Positions 1 to 8,713 of a stretch of 41,711 nucleotides of DNA are shown here, piece by piece. The notes under the pieces were generated by a model that had not been told where the DNA came from, searched no databases, and saw nothing but the letters and a program-made list of their open reading frames with translations. Both the position numbers and the translations under genes were made by a program. How positions within the stretch are numbered: the first letter of the stretch is position 1; every line of letters begins with the position of its first letter. The stretch covers positions 1 to 41,711 of the forward strand of contig JAFAGO010000003.1 in assembly GCA_023422635.1 (NCBI GenBank), read 5' to 3'. Origin of the DNA: Bacteroidota bacterium. Its GTDB lineage: Bacteria; Bacteroidota; Bacteroidia; Flavobacteriales; Weeksellaceae.

Positions 1-15
1 TTTTTTTTTACTTTG

Positions 16-1023
16 TTATCGGCGGATTTTATTTTTATAAAACAGTTTTTTCAATTTAAAATAGCTGACTTGATCTTTCAGGATTTCTTCGGCAGTTTCA
101 CCAGTTTCCATCGGAATTCGTTGAAAATTTCGATAAAAACTATCGAGTTTTATGCCTGCAGAGCCGAAGCTGCAAAACAACGAACGCTCTTCGAAAATCG
201 TTTTAAAAAATTCATTTTTTACTCCAAAATCGGTAAACGGAAAGGCAAAACATTCTGGTTGAAACCCGTTTTCTTCCAAATAATCCACACTTCGAAATGT
301 TTGAGAAAGTTGTTCATCGCACGAAAGTTCAAAATAGAGAGGGTGATCCCAACTGTGTGCTCCAAAGCCAAAGCCGCGTTCGTACAGCGATTTCATTTCC
401 ATTTCTGAAAGATAAGGTTGGTAATCGTTCAAATACTTGCCGAAGTCGATTTCAATTTTTAAAGAAAGTTCATCTAATGTTCCCTGATCCAAATAATTAA
501 TCAGATTTACTTTTTTAATGAGTTCTTTTTCGGAAGCTTTTTTTAATCCAAAATATTCGGTTACAATGGGTTGAATTTGTTTTCTAGCGATGATGGTATC
601 GATAATAATACTGGTTTTTGCACGAAACATCATGTCGCCGTTGTTGATGAATTTCGGATTAATGAAGTTTATTGCATAAACGCCTTTTCTTTCAAGAATT
701 GGCGCAATAACATCATAGAATTCTCGATATCCATTATCGAAAGTCAGCAGCGCAAATTTCTCTTTGAAGTGAATTTTTCCAGTAATGGCATCTTTAAATT
801 CATCCCAGTTCACAAAGTGAAAATACTTCAGCATTAGGTCTAAATCATCCTCAAATTGCTTTTTATTTTTATAATTGATAATATGTTTAAGATGCGGTAA
901 ATGTTCATCAGAAACAGTATGATATACCGGCAAGCAGTAATCAATAGGGTAGGAATTGTCGATTTCGTTTCTATCAAATCGTGAAGAAAAATGGATGATT
1001 TTTTTCTTGAGCGACGTATTCAA
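16..1023 (-). CDS. polysaccharide deacetylase (NodB-fold) family protein
   Basis: This 335-residue protein resembles NodB/CE4 polysaccharide deacetylases, which remove N- or O-acetyl groups from glycans with a divalent metal. The first motif reads T94-F-D-N-G-Y, where the family usually has TFDDG. Asp96 is kept but the second Asp, a metal ligand, is Asn97. The second motif is present as H223-S-W-D-H227 and fits H-x3-H. No signal peptide or membrane segment is visible, so it is probably cytoplasmic or acts on cell-surface glycan precursors (inference). The start is a TTG at 1023; no in-frame ATG lies near it, so the N-terminus is uncertain. It follows the flavin oxidoreductase on the same strand after a gap of about 36 bases and may share its transcript. 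Family assignment is fairly safe; substrate and activity are not. Confidence 0.75.
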   Translation of the reverse strand: MNTSLKKKIIHFSSRFDRNEIDNSYPIDYCLPVYHTVSDEHLPHLKHIINYKNKKQFEDDLDLMLKYFHFVNWDEFKDAITGKIHFKEKFALLTFDNGYREFYDVIAPILERKGVYAINFINPKFINNGDMMFRAKTSIIIDTIIARKQIQPIVTEYFGLKKASEKELIKKVNLINYLDQGTLDELSLKIEIDFGKYLNDYQPYLSEMEMKSLYERGFGFGAHSWDHPLYFELSCDEQLSQTFRSVDYLEENGFQPECFAFPFTDFGVKNEFFKTIFEERSLFCSFGSAGIKLDSFYRNFQRIPMETGETAEEILKDQVSYFKLKKLFYKNKIRR

Positions 1024-1059
1024 GATGGTGGATTTTGTAAGGGTTAAGGGGGTTGTATT

Positions 1060-2106
1060 TTATATTTTTGCGCGATCGTATTGATGTGGGAAAAAGCACT
1101 TTTCTTCAAATTTAAAAGAAGATAAAACAGGCAAATACGGATTTCTTAGCAATGCTCGGCCAATAAAAATTGCATCTGCATCTCCGTTTTGTAAAATATT
1201 TTCGGCTTGTTCCGCAGTTTTTATTAAACCTACTGCTCCTGTTTTTATACCCGTTTTTTTTCGAATTTCAGAAGAATAGGGAACTTGGTAACCGTCAAAA
1301 AGATTGATTTTTGCATTGTGAATGTTGCCGCCGCTGGACACATCAATTAAATCGACATGATGTTCTTTAAGAATTGTAGAAAGCTTCACCGAATCCTCGA
1401 TACTCCAACCGTTTTCCGCATATTCTGTTCCTGAAATCCGAACGAAAAGAGGATGATTTTCATCTAAAACAGGGTTTACTGCATCGATAATTTCAAGGAG
1501 AAAACGAATACGATTTTCAAAACTTCCACCATATTCATCGGTTCTGATGTTGGAAAGCGGAGAGAGAAATTGATGAATGAGGTAACCGTGAGCGGCATGA
1601 ATTTCAATAGCATCAAATCCCGCATCAATAGCTCGTATGGCTGCATTTTTAAAAGCGAGTACAAGATTTTTAATTTCTTCGGTTGTTAAAACATGGGGCA
1701 ATCTTTCGCCTTCTTTAAAAGGAATTGCGCTTGGTGCAAGCGTTTCCCAACCTTCTTCTATCGATACTTGATTTCCGTTCCATGTTGATCCTTTTCTTCC
1801 TGCGTGCGCAAGTTGAATTCCAATCTTCGAATTTGAATTCTGATGTACAAAATTTACAATTTCGGATAATGCATTTGCCTGTTCATCGTTCCAAATTCCC
1901 AAACATTTTTGTGTGATTCTGCCTTTTGGTTCAACGCCAGTAGCTTCAATCATAATTAAACCAACGCCGCCTTGAGCGCGACTTCCGTAATGTACATAAT
2001 GAAATTTTTGAGCAACGCCGTTTTCTGCAGAATACATGCACATTGGCGACATTACCCATCGATTAGGGATTTCTAAATTTCGAATTTGAAGAGGAGAATA
2101 AAGCAT
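1060..2106 (-). CDS. NADH:flavin oxidoreductase, Old Yellow Enzyme (YqjM-like)
   Basis: The 348-residue product is a TIM-barrel FMN enzyme of the Old Yellow Enzyme family that reduces activated C=C bonds of enals, enones or nitro compounds with NAD(P)H. The N-terminal S-P-M-C-M-Y motif places a Cys at residue 23, the FMN-tuning cysteine of the thermophilic-like/YqjM subclass. Other landmarks are HAGRKG, the HAAHGYL segment that supplies the paired active-site residues, the EYGGSFENR motif and the C-terminal IGRALLRNP phosphate-binding region. The reading frame can be opened at a TTG (2121), but the ATG at 2106 gives MLYSPLQIRN, which matches the usual family start, so I chose it. The physiological substrate cannot be told from sequence. 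Confidence 0.88.
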   Translation of the reverse strand: MLYSPLQIRNLEIPNRWVMSPMCMYSAENGVAQKFHYVHYGSRAQGGVGLIMIEATGVEPKGRITQKCLGIWNDEQANALSEIVNFVHQNSNSKIGIQLAHAGRKGSTWNGNQVSIEEGWETLAPSAIPFKEGERLPHVLTTEEIKNLVLAFKNAAIRAIDAGFDAIEIHAAHGYLIHQFLSPLSNIRTDEYGGSFENRIRFLLEIIDAVNPVLDENHPLFVRISGTEYAENGWSIEDSVKLSTILKEHHVDLIDVSSGGNIHNAKINLFDGYQVPYSSEIRKKTGIKTGAVGLIKTAEQAENILQNGDADAIFIGRALLRNPYLPVLSSFKFEEKCFFPHQYDRAKI

Positions 2107-2276
2107 TCTTTTTTTCTTCAAAATTACTGAAAAACAACCGTAAAAGCGAAGGTTGAATTCTTAAAAATAAGTGAAAATAAAGTTAAAATTTTAGCAAAAT
2201 AATTCCGTTTTTGAAAATAGTAAAAATGCGTAAAATTCACGATTGAGTAAACTTTTAAATTAGATTAAAATTGCTA

Positions 2277-2306
2277 TTGTAGAAATTAAGAAAAGTAGTA
2301 TCTTTA
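2277..2306 (+). promoter_or_regulatory. predicted promoter of the cytidine deaminase gene
   Basis: TTG at 2277-2279, a 19-base spacer and TATCTTTA at 2299-2306 fit the Bacteroidota promoter pattern (TTG near -33, TAnnTTTG near -7). The ATG follows about 18 bases downstream. This is a match by eye to a consensus. Confidence 0.45.
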
Positions 2307-2323
2307 ACTCCCTTTTTTAATCT

Positions 2324-2803
2324 ATGGAAAAAGAGTATAAAATTGCATATCAGGTATTTTCTGGAAGAGATGATCTCAACGAAATCGAGCAGAAGTTATA
2401 TGATATGGCATTTGCCATTCGCGAGAAAGCGTACGCTCCTTATTCAAACTTTTATGTGGGTTGCGCCCTTCTATTGGAAAATGGCGAAATCATAACAGGA
2501 AGTAATCAGGAAAACGCTGCTTATCCTTCTGGATTATGTGCGGAAAGAACCACTATTTATTGGGCTTCTGCCAACTATCCAAACGTTACAATGAAGAAGA
2601 TATTTGTAATTGGTGCACCAAAAGAAGCAGTTACATCTACACCTGTTTCGCCATGCGGCGCTTGTAGACAAAGTATTTTGGAATATGAAGCCAAGCAGGA
2701 TTCGGAAATCGAAATTTATTTTGCATCGATGAACGGACCGATTTACAAAACGAATTCAATGCGAACGTTATTACCGTTTTCGTTTGACGCAAGTTATTTG
2801 TAG
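2324..2803 (+). CDS. cdd: cytidine deaminase
   Basis: The 159-residue product is a homotetramer-type cytidine deaminase, which hydrolyses cytidine and deoxycytidine to uridine and deoxyuridine in pyrimidine salvage. The zinc site is complete: C72-A-E74 supplies a ligand and the catalytic Glu, and P-C111-G-A-C114-R-Q supplies the two other Cys ligands. The conserved YSNFYVGCAL stretch near residue 40-50 is the substrate-binding segment, and NQENAAYPSGLCAER covers the active-site loop. Length is slightly above the roughly 130 residues of the Bacillus enzyme, because of an N-terminal extension of about 20 residues. It is a single-gene unit with its own predicted promoter. The cobalamin riboswitch begins about 130 bases downstream. 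Confidence 0.95.
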   Translation: MEKEYKIAYQVFSGRDDLNEIEQKLYDMAFAIREKAYAPYSNFYVGCALLLENGEIITGSNQENAAYPSGLCAERTTIYWASANYPNVTMKKIFVIGAPKEAVTSTPVSPCGACRQSILEYEAKQDSEIEIYFASMNGPIYKTNSMRTLLPFSFDASYL

Positions 2804-2919
2804 TTCGAAATCAAAGCACCATTTTTGTTGAAAATCATTTTTACCACGTGAAAATGGTACTGCTTCATTGTTTCTATTTTTAACTTCGTTTCAATCTTTT
2901 TTAGCGGACAGTTTTTTAG

Positions 2920-2927
2920 TATATTTG
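2920..2927 (+). promoter_or_regulatory. predicted -7 element before the cobalamin riboswitch
   Basis: TATATTTG is an exact match to the Bacteroidota -7 consensus TAnnTTTG. It sits 5 bases before the first pairing strand of the riboswitch, which is where a transcript starting at the aptamer would need it. The -33 region is only a T-run near 2897-2902, with no clear TTG. Confidence 0.5.
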
Positions 2928-2931
2928 CCGT

Positions 2932-3072
2932 AATTCGGAGTCAGGGAATTTGGTGAAAATCCAAGACAGACGCGCTGCTGTAAATCTCGAAATAGGCAAT
3001 GCAAAAATCCACTGTTACTTTGGTAATGGGAAGGTGCAAATGCTGAGACAAGTCAGAATATCTGCCCGAATT
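2932..3072 (+). promoter_or_regulatory. cobalamin (adenosylcobalamin-type) riboswitch
   Basis: The aptamer is closed by a perfect pairing of AATTCGG (2932-2938) with CCGAATT (3066-3072), the P1 helix. Inside are the conserved blocks in order: a GGTGAAAATCC-like segment at about 2950-2961, a GCTGCTGTAA segment near 2974, a CCACTG segment near 3009, GGGAAGGTGC near 3028, and the B12 box AAGTCAGAATATCTGCCC ending at 3067. This is the standard arrangement of cobalamin riboswitches that shut down uptake genes when B12 is plentiful. About 125 bases separate it from the receptor start. I see a small hairpin around 3080-3100 but no clear terminator, so control may act on translation (inference). Confidence 0.93.
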
Positions 3073-3197
3073 GTAGATGAACTTCCGCGGAACGAAGTGT
3101 AATCAGATGTAATTCCAAATCCTTAATCTGCAGCTCATTGCAAAAAATTAGGGTGGATTCTGGTTTTTTCTGTTCTCGGTTGTTGCATACCAAAACC

Positions 3198-5225
3198 ATG
3201 ATGGGAACAAAATTGTACACTTTACCGGCAATCATTATTTTGGGGTTCTTCCCAACGCATCTTCTTTCTCAGAAATCAGATAAAGATAGTTTGCGAACTT
3301 CAGAAATTCAACAAATTATCCTCAATAGAAAGTTTCAAGAACAGGGCGTTATTCCTTCGCAAAAGCTTCAAGGTGCGGAACTCGAACAAATGAACAGCGT
3401 TTCAGTAGCCGATGCAATACGTTATTTTTCAGGTATTCAGTTGAAAAATTACGGAGGAATTGGAGGTATGAAAACCGTGAATATTCGAGGAATGGGAACC
3501 CAACATGTTGGTGTTTTTTACGATGGAATACAAATTGGAAATGCCCAAAATGGAACCGTCGATTTAGGACGTTTTTCGTTGGAGAATTTAGAGTCTATTT
3601 CTTTGTATAACGGTCAAAAAAGTGAAATTTTTCAATCGGCGCGCGATTTTGGATCTTCAGGAAGTATTTATTTGCAAAGCAAAATTCCTTCATTTAAAAA
3701 TTTTAAAAAGACCAATGCACGTATTGGCTATCGTTCCGGATCATTCGGTTTGGTAAATCCTTCCTTATTGTTGGAGCAGAAAATTTCAAATAATATTAGT
3801 TTTTCTCTAAATACAGAATATATAAATGCGGATGGCAAATATAAATTCTATCAAAGAACTGCGCTTCCTGATGGCGCGATGGCATGGGAAAGAGAAGGAA
3901 TAAGAACAAATGGAGATGTTGAAGCTTTTCGAGCGGAAGCTGGAATTTTCGGAAAAATCAACCGTGGAAACTGGAATTTGAAAGCATATTATTACGATTC
4001 CGAACGAGGGATTCCAGGGGCAATTACGAAGAATTCAGATATTTTTTCGAGTCGACAATGGGATCGAAATTTCTTTGTTCAAGGAAGTGTAGAAAAACAA
4101 ATTTCATCAAAATATACTTTCAAAATTAATGCGAAATTCGCCGATGATTATTTGCATTATTATAACGATAATCCCGGTGGAACACCTTTTTTGATCGACA
4201 ATACCTACAAACAAAAAGAATTGTACTTTTCCACCGCGCACCAATATTCTATTTTAGATTTTTGGAAGGTGAATCTCTCTGCGGATTATCAATACAATAC
4301 ATTGGATGCGAATTTGCGGGATTTTGCATACCCAGAACGAAATACGGAACTTGTAGCTTTGGCGACTCAATTGGATTTGAAAAAGTTGATGTTTCAAGCG
4401 AGCGTTTTAGGAACTTTTGTTCAAGAAAGTATCGAAAATACAAAATTTTCTGTTCCTCAAAATAGAAACGAATTTACACCCGCGGTTTTTGCCTCCTATC
4501 TATTGCTTCCAAATTTTAAACTTCATGCATTTTATAAACGGATTTTTAGAATGCCCACGTTTAATGATTTATACTATACCGAAATTGGAAGTTCTCAGCT
4601 GAAACCAGAATTTACCAATCAGTACGATCTTGGATTTTCGTTTACAAAAGACTTTGAAAACGGCGTTCTGAAAAGCTTTAATTTTCTTGCTGATGCCTAT
4701 TATAATGAAGTAACCGATAAAATTATCGCCTATCCAAAAGGACAGCAATTTCGATGGACGATGGTGAATTTAGGAGAAGTTCAAATTAAAGGAATTGATG
4801 TTTCTACGCAGGCGGTATGGTTGCTTGCTCAAGATCTGCTTTTCAGTACAAAATTCACCTATACTTTTGAAGAAGCATTGGATGTTACAAAGTCTAAAGT
4901 TACCAGTTATTACCGAAATCAAATCCCCTATATTCCCAGAAATAGTGGAACTGCGCTGCTTGGGTTAAACTATAAAGATTGGCAGTTGAATTACAGTTTT
5001 ATTTATACCGGCGAACGCTATAATATGAGCATGAATATACCTGAAAACTACGAACAATCTTGGTATACCAGCGATATTTCGGTTTCTAAAAATTTCAATT
5101 TGAAGAATACTTCATTTAAACTCGCTTTAGAAGTGAATAATCTTTTGAATCAAAATTATAGCGTGATTCGAAATTTCCCGATGCCTGGAAGAAATTATCG
5201 AGTAACCTTGAAAATCAACTTGTAA
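3198..5225 (+). CDS. btuB: TonB-dependent outer-membrane receptor, BtuB-like (cobalamin)
   Basis: A 675-residue outer-membrane receptor. An export signal (residues 1-24, ending LLS before Gln25) is followed by a short stretch and a plug domain at about 45-150 with the VNIRGMGTQHVGVFYDG signature. A 22-strand-type barrel follows, ending in NYRVTLKINL. The class moves its ligand into the periplasm using TonB/ExbBD energy. The ligand call (B12 or another corrinoid) rests on the riboswitch just upstream and the BtuG-like gene downstream. The frame stays open upstream to an ATG at 3138, but the ATG at 3198 puts the signal peptide at the N-terminus and was chosen. There is no carboxypeptidase-like N-terminal domain, which sets it apart from SusC-type receptors. 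It is first in a four-gene operon; the next gene starts 15 bases on. Confidence 0.88.
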   Translation: MMGTKLYTLPAIIILGFFPTHLLSQKSDKDSLRTSEIQQIILNRKFQEQGVIPSQKLQGAELEQMNSVSVADAIRYFSGIQLKNYGGIGGMKTVNIRGMGTQHVGVFYDGIQIGNAQNGTVDLGRFSLENLESISLYNGQKSEIFQSARDFGSSGSIYLQSKIPSFKNFKKTNARIGYRSGSFGLVNPSLLLEQKISNNISFSLNTEYINADGKYKFYQRTALPDGAMAWEREGIRTNGDVEAFRAEAGIFGKINRGNWNLKAYYYDSERGIPGAITKNSDIFSSRQWDRNFFVQGSVEKQISSKYTFKINAKFADDYLHYYNDNPGGTPFLIDNTYKQKELYFSTAHQYSILDFWKVNLSADYQYNTLDANLRDFAYPERNTELVALATQLDLKKLMFQASVLGTFVQESIENTKFSVPQNRNEFTPAVFASYLLLPNFKLHAFYKRIFRMPTFNDLYYTEIGSSQLKPEFTNQYDLGFSFTKDFENGVLKSFNFLADAYYNEVTDKIIAYPKGQQFRWTMVNLGEVQIKGIDVSTQAVWLLAQDLLFSTKFTYTFEEALDVTKSKVTSYYRNQIPYIPRNSGTALLGLNYKDWQLNYSFIYTGERYNMSMNIPENYEQSWYTSDISVSKNFNLKNTSFKLALEVNNLLNQNYSVIRNFPMPGRNYRVTLKINL

Positions 5226-5240
5226 AACCGAAATTCCATC

Positions 5241-6368
5241 ATGAAAAAAATAGTTTATCTCCTGCTTTGCTTTCTGATCTTAAGTATGAATTCTTGTCGG
5301 GAAGATTACGATTACGTTGAATATGGCGGAACCTCAAATGGCGTTCAGGCGCCCGAAGATTTAGCTACCGTGCAAGGTTTATACATTCTGAATGAAGGAA
5401 ATATGGGGAGCAATAAAGCAAGCTTAGATTATTTCGATTACAGTACTGGTGTTTTTACAAAGAATTATTATGCTGCCCAAAATCCAACGGTGGTGAACAG
5501 TTTGGGAGATGTAGGAAATGATGTTAAGGTGTATCGTGATCAAGTTTTTGCCGTCATCAATCTCTCCAATTACGTTGAAGTTATGGATGCGAAAACCGCA
5601 AAACACATCGGAGAAATCCCCGTAACCAACTGCAGATACATTAATTTTCATGGTGATTATGCGTATATCACCTCTTATGGAGGTGCGGTGGGACAATCGC
5701 AACCAGGTTATGTGGTGAAAGTGGATGTAAATACATTGAAAATTGTAGGACAGGTAAATGTGGGACTTCAGCCGGAAGAATTAGAAGTGGTGGGCGATAA
5801 ATTGTACGTTGCGAACTCTGGAGGATACAGCTATCCCAATTACGACAATACCGTATCTGTAGTAGATTTGAACACTTTTAAAGAAATAAAGAAAATTACG
5901 GTAGCCATTAATTTGAACAAAATTAAGAAAGATGATAACGGTAAATTATGGGTGACTTCGCGCGGAAACTATTCGGATATTCCACCAAAAGTCTATGTTT
6001 TGGATCCTGAAACCGATACCGTTATTCAAGAAATTAATCAGCCAATCAGCGATTTTGCCTTTGTTGAAAACCGAATGTATTACTATGGCTATCAATGGAC
6101 TTCATCTGGAACTGTGAGCAGTTACGGTATTATTAATACCGATACTTTTGACACAATCAGTACCAATTTCATCCAAAATAATATTGAAAATGAAATTGTG
6201 ATCCCATACGGAATTACTGTAAATCCTGATAATGGAGATATTTTTATCACCGATGCTAAAGATTATATTTCTAATGGAGAAGTGTTTTGCTTAACGAAGT
6301 ATGGCACGCTGAAATGGCGGGCGACCACAGGCGATATTCCTGGTCATTTTGCTTTTTTATTCAAATAA
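5241..6368 (+). CDS. surface lipoprotein, DUF5074/YncE-like beta-propeller, BtuG-like
   Basis: The 375-residue product begins with a lipoprotein signal whose lipobox MNSC puts the lipidated Cys at residue 19. It is followed by Arg-Glu-Asp-Tyr-Asp; acidic residues right after the Cys are typical of lipoproteins exported to the Bacteroidota surface. The rest is a repeat-built beta-propeller with phrases such as LQPEELEVVGDKLYVANSGG and VSVVDLNTFKEIKKI, as in YncE/DUF5074 proteins. In Bacteroides thetaiotaomicron, BtuG is a surface propeller lipoprotein that caps BtuB and binds B12 extremely tightly. Here the gene lies 15 bases after a BtuB-like receptor behind a B12 riboswitch, so a BtuG-like role is a strong inference from family and context. 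Corrinoid-contacting residues cannot be judged without a structure alignment. Confidence 0.82.
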   Translation: MKKIVYLLLCFLILSMNSCREDYDYVEYGGTSNGVQAPEDLATVQGLYILNEGNMGSNKASLDYFDYSTGVFTKNYYAAQNPTVVNSLGDVGNDVKVYRDQVFAVINLSNYVEVMDAKTAKHIGEIPVTNCRYINFHGDYAYITSYGGAVGQSQPGYVVKVDVNTLKIVGQVNVGLQPEELEVVGDKLYVANSGGYSYPNYDNTVSVVDLNTFKEIKKITVAINLNKIKKDDNGKLWVTSRGNYSDIPPKVYVLDPETDTVIQEINQPISDFAFVENRMYYYGYQWTSSGTVSSYGIINTDTFDTISTNFIQNNIENEIVIPYGITVNPDNGDIFITDAKDYISNGEVFCLTKYGTLKWRATTGDIPGHFAFLFK

Positions 6369-6392
6369 ATTAATCCTTAAATATTTTATAAC

Positions 6393-7655
6393 ATGAAACA
6401 TTTTTACTCAAAACTCATTACGCTAACCTTATCTGCTGCTGGATTTGTGTTAGGTTTTTCGCAGTATTCCAATGGATATATTGTGGCACACGAAGGGAAT
6501 TTCGGAACCTCAAATGCAGAAATTTCGTATATCGACGAAAATAACACCGTTACCAATAATGTATTTGCTGCGGCAAACAATGGTGAACAGTTAGGCGATG
6601 TTTTACAGAATGTATATTTCAACGAAGATAAAGCATATTTGGTGTTAAATACTTCTAACAAAGTGGTTGTTGCCGATCGCTCTAGTTTTGTGAAGACGGC
6701 TGTTATTACCGATCAAATGGCATTTCCAAGATATACCACAATTGCAAATGGTAAACTGTATACCACCAATGTTGCCAATGGTTTTGCAACTTCTTATGTG
6801 TCAGTTCATGATGCTACAACATTAGAATTTATCAAGAAAATTGCTTTAGATAAATCTGCAGAAGAAATTTTAACCATTAATGGTAAAGTGTATGTTCAAA
6901 AATCGTATTTCAGTGCGGGTAACAGTATTGAAGTAATCAATCCAGAAACAGACGAAATTGAAAGTTCAATTGTGTTGAATTCTGGTTTGCAATCAATGAA
7001 ATATAAGGATGGATTTTTATATGCCTTCTGTTCGAATTCCAGCGGAAGTACAATCTTCAAAATCGATCCTGAAACCAATACCGTTGTAAATTCTATAGGC
7101 AATACCGCTGTATTTTCTGCGTACAAATTTGCAGTGGATGGCGACTATTTTTTCGTAGGAAAAGGCTATAATATTTACAGAATACCAAACGATTTTTCAG
7201 AGTTTAGTGCAACACCTTTGGTAACTGTTGAAGGAAGCAATTCTTGGGCAGCCATATACGGATTGGCAGCAATGGATGGAAAAGTATTTCAGGGCGATGC
7301 AAGTGGTTTTGTGGGTGCTTCAGTACTTCATGTTTTTGATCACGAGGGAACACTTTTGAATACCTTCAACACCACAATCGGAATCAATAATGTTTACAAA
7401 AATGTATTCGAATCTTTAAAAACTTCAGAAAGTAATGTTGCAAAAGTAAGTCTGTATCCAAATCCTGTAAGCGAAACTTTATTTGTAAAAGGAGTTGAAA
7501 AAGCAACCTACAAAATATTTGATCTTAGCGGAAAAATTGTGAAGTCTGGCGTTTATGCAAATGGAATTCAAGTGTCAGGAATGGCAAAAGGAATGTATAT
7601 CATTCAAATTTCTGAAAACGGAAAAACTGCTAACGAGAAATTTATCGTGAAATAG
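6393..7655 (+). CDS. secreted beta-propeller with T9SS type A sorting domain, BtuG-like paralogue
   Basis: A 420-residue protein with a signal peptide (cleavage expected between GFS and Gln24). Its propeller region, about 25-340, has the same layout as the upstream lipoprotein: the N-terminal phrase GYIVAHEGNFGTSNAEISY parallels LYILNEGNMGSNKASLDYF in that protein. The last 70 or so residues start with KVSLYPNPVSE and end EKFIVK, a T9SS type A C-terminal sorting domain (TIGR04183 class) that directs export across the outer membrane and attachment to the surface. It sits 24 bases after the lipoprotein gene in the same riboswitch-controlled operon. I infer a second, T9SS-displayed corrinoid binder; a decayed or different ligand specificity is also possible. 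Confidence 0.82.
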   Translation: MKHFYSKLITLTLSAAGFVLGFSQYSNGYIVAHEGNFGTSNAEISYIDENNTVTNNVFAAANNGEQLGDVLQNVYFNEDKAYLVLNTSNKVVVADRSSFVKTAVITDQMAFPRYTTIANGKLYTTNVANGFATSYVSVHDATTLEFIKKIALDKSAEEILTINGKVYVQKSYFSAGNSIEVINPETDEIESSIVLNSGLQSMKYKDGFLYAFCSNSSGSTIFKIDPETNTVVNSIGNTAVFSAYKFAVDGDYFFVGKGYNIYRIPNDFSEFSATPLVTVEGSNSWAAIYGLAAMDGKVFQGDASGFVGASVLHVFDHEGTLLNTFNTTIGINNVYKNVFESLKTSESNVAKVSLYPNPVSETLFVKGVEKATYKIFDLSGKIVKSGVYANGIQVSGMAKGMYIIQISENGKTANEKFIVK

Positions 7656-7687
7656 TTTCCATTTTAAATTTTAAAAAAAAAAGAAAA

Positions 7688-8698
7688 ATGAAAAAGTTTT
7701 TAGTTCCTCTTGCCGTATTATTTTCTATAGGTTTTGCGGCGCAAACGTATCCGCCACAAGCGGGACAAGAAGGTTCTACCGCTATTCATAAAGACAGTCC
7801 GTTGTTCAAATCTTGGGCAACGGGTTGTATGGTGGTTCGCGGCCCACAACAAATTAATGGTACTGAAGGATTATACGCAACCGTAGGAACTCCCGAAAAT
7901 GTAATAGGAATTCCCGATGGAGTTAATGTAGTAAGTTTGGGCGATGGTGGAACGGCAACCGTAACATTTGCAAAGTATATTACAGATGGCGAAGGCCCTG
8001 ATTTTGCGGTTTTTGAAAATGGTTTTATTTCCAATTTTACAGGGAGAGCTTTTCTAGAATTGGCTTTTGTGGAAGTAAGTTCCGATGGTGAAAATTTCTT
8101 TCGATTCCCAAGTCACAACGAATATCCTGCAGATTTTGTAGAAACTACGACTGATGATCCAGGCGGTTCAGGATTTGCATCGATGGATGCGCGCTACCTT
8201 AATAATTTTGCGGGAAAATATATTTCGAATTACGGAACGCCTTTCGATCTAAGTGAATTGCCGGATTCGCCGCAGCTAGATAAACAACACATTACCCATA
8301 TAAGAGTGGTGGACGTAGTAGGAACAAATCTTGAAGGATACAGAACTTACGATAGTTTAGGAAATGTAGCGATTGATCCCTTTCCTACGCCGTTTGCTTC
8401 TTCCGGGTTTGATCTTGATGCGATTGGCGTAATTAATGAAGGTGGAAATTTGGCAGTAGAAACAATTTCTGAAAGAAGTAAAATCAGTATTTATCCCAAT
8501 CCAGCAAATGATTTTGTGAAGATAAATTCCGATGTTGAGGTTAATGTGAACATCTTTGATATGAACGGAAAATTAGTGAAACAAGGAAGAACGAATAATA
8601 AAACAATGAACATCACCGATGTTCCAAAAGGCGTTTACGTGCTTCAAACCGATAGTGGAACGGAGCGAAAATCGTTTAAGCTTTTGATTTCGAAATAG
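7688..8698 (+). CDS. T9SS-sorted cell-surface protein of the B12 operon (possibly BtuH-like)
   Basis: A 336-residue secreted protein with a signal peptide cleaved before Gln19 (GFAA then QTYPP). The central domain (about 30-255) contains GDGGTATVTF, DFAVFENGF and FLELAFVEVSSDGENFF. Proteins of this type recur next to DUF5074 propellers in Bacteroidota, usually annotated only as cell-surface proteins. The C-terminus, from ISIYPNPAND to FKLLISK, is a T9SS type A sorting domain. It is last in the B12 operon, 32 bases after the propeller gene and just before a terminator. BtuH, a B12-binding surface protein described in Bacteroides cobalamin loci, is the best candidate relative, but I cannot confirm homology by eye. 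The exported, surface-anchored assignment is firm and the ligand is inference. Confidence 0.75.
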   Translation: MKKFLVPLAVLFSIGFAAQTYPPQAGQEGSTAIHKDSPLFKSWATGCMVVRGPQQINGTEGLYATVGTPENVIGIPDGVNVVSLGDGGTATVTFAKYITDGEGPDFAVFENGFISNFTGRAFLELAFVEVSSDGENFFRFPSHNEYPADFVETTTDDPGGSGFASMDARYLNNFAGKYISNYGTPFDLSELPDSPQLDKQHITHIRVVDVVGTNLEGYRTYDSLGNVAIDPFPTPFASSGFDLDAIGVINEGGNLAVETISERSKISIYPNPANDFVKINSDVEVNVNIFDMNGKLVKQGRTNNKTMNITDVPKGVYVLQTDSGTERKSFKLLISK

Positions 8699-8713
8699 TT
8701 TATTTTAATTTTT

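Noticed and set aside
3053..3235. Small minus-strand ORF across the riboswitch and receptor start
   Set aside because: It is a shadow of the structured leader and the receptor coding region, with no recognisable features.
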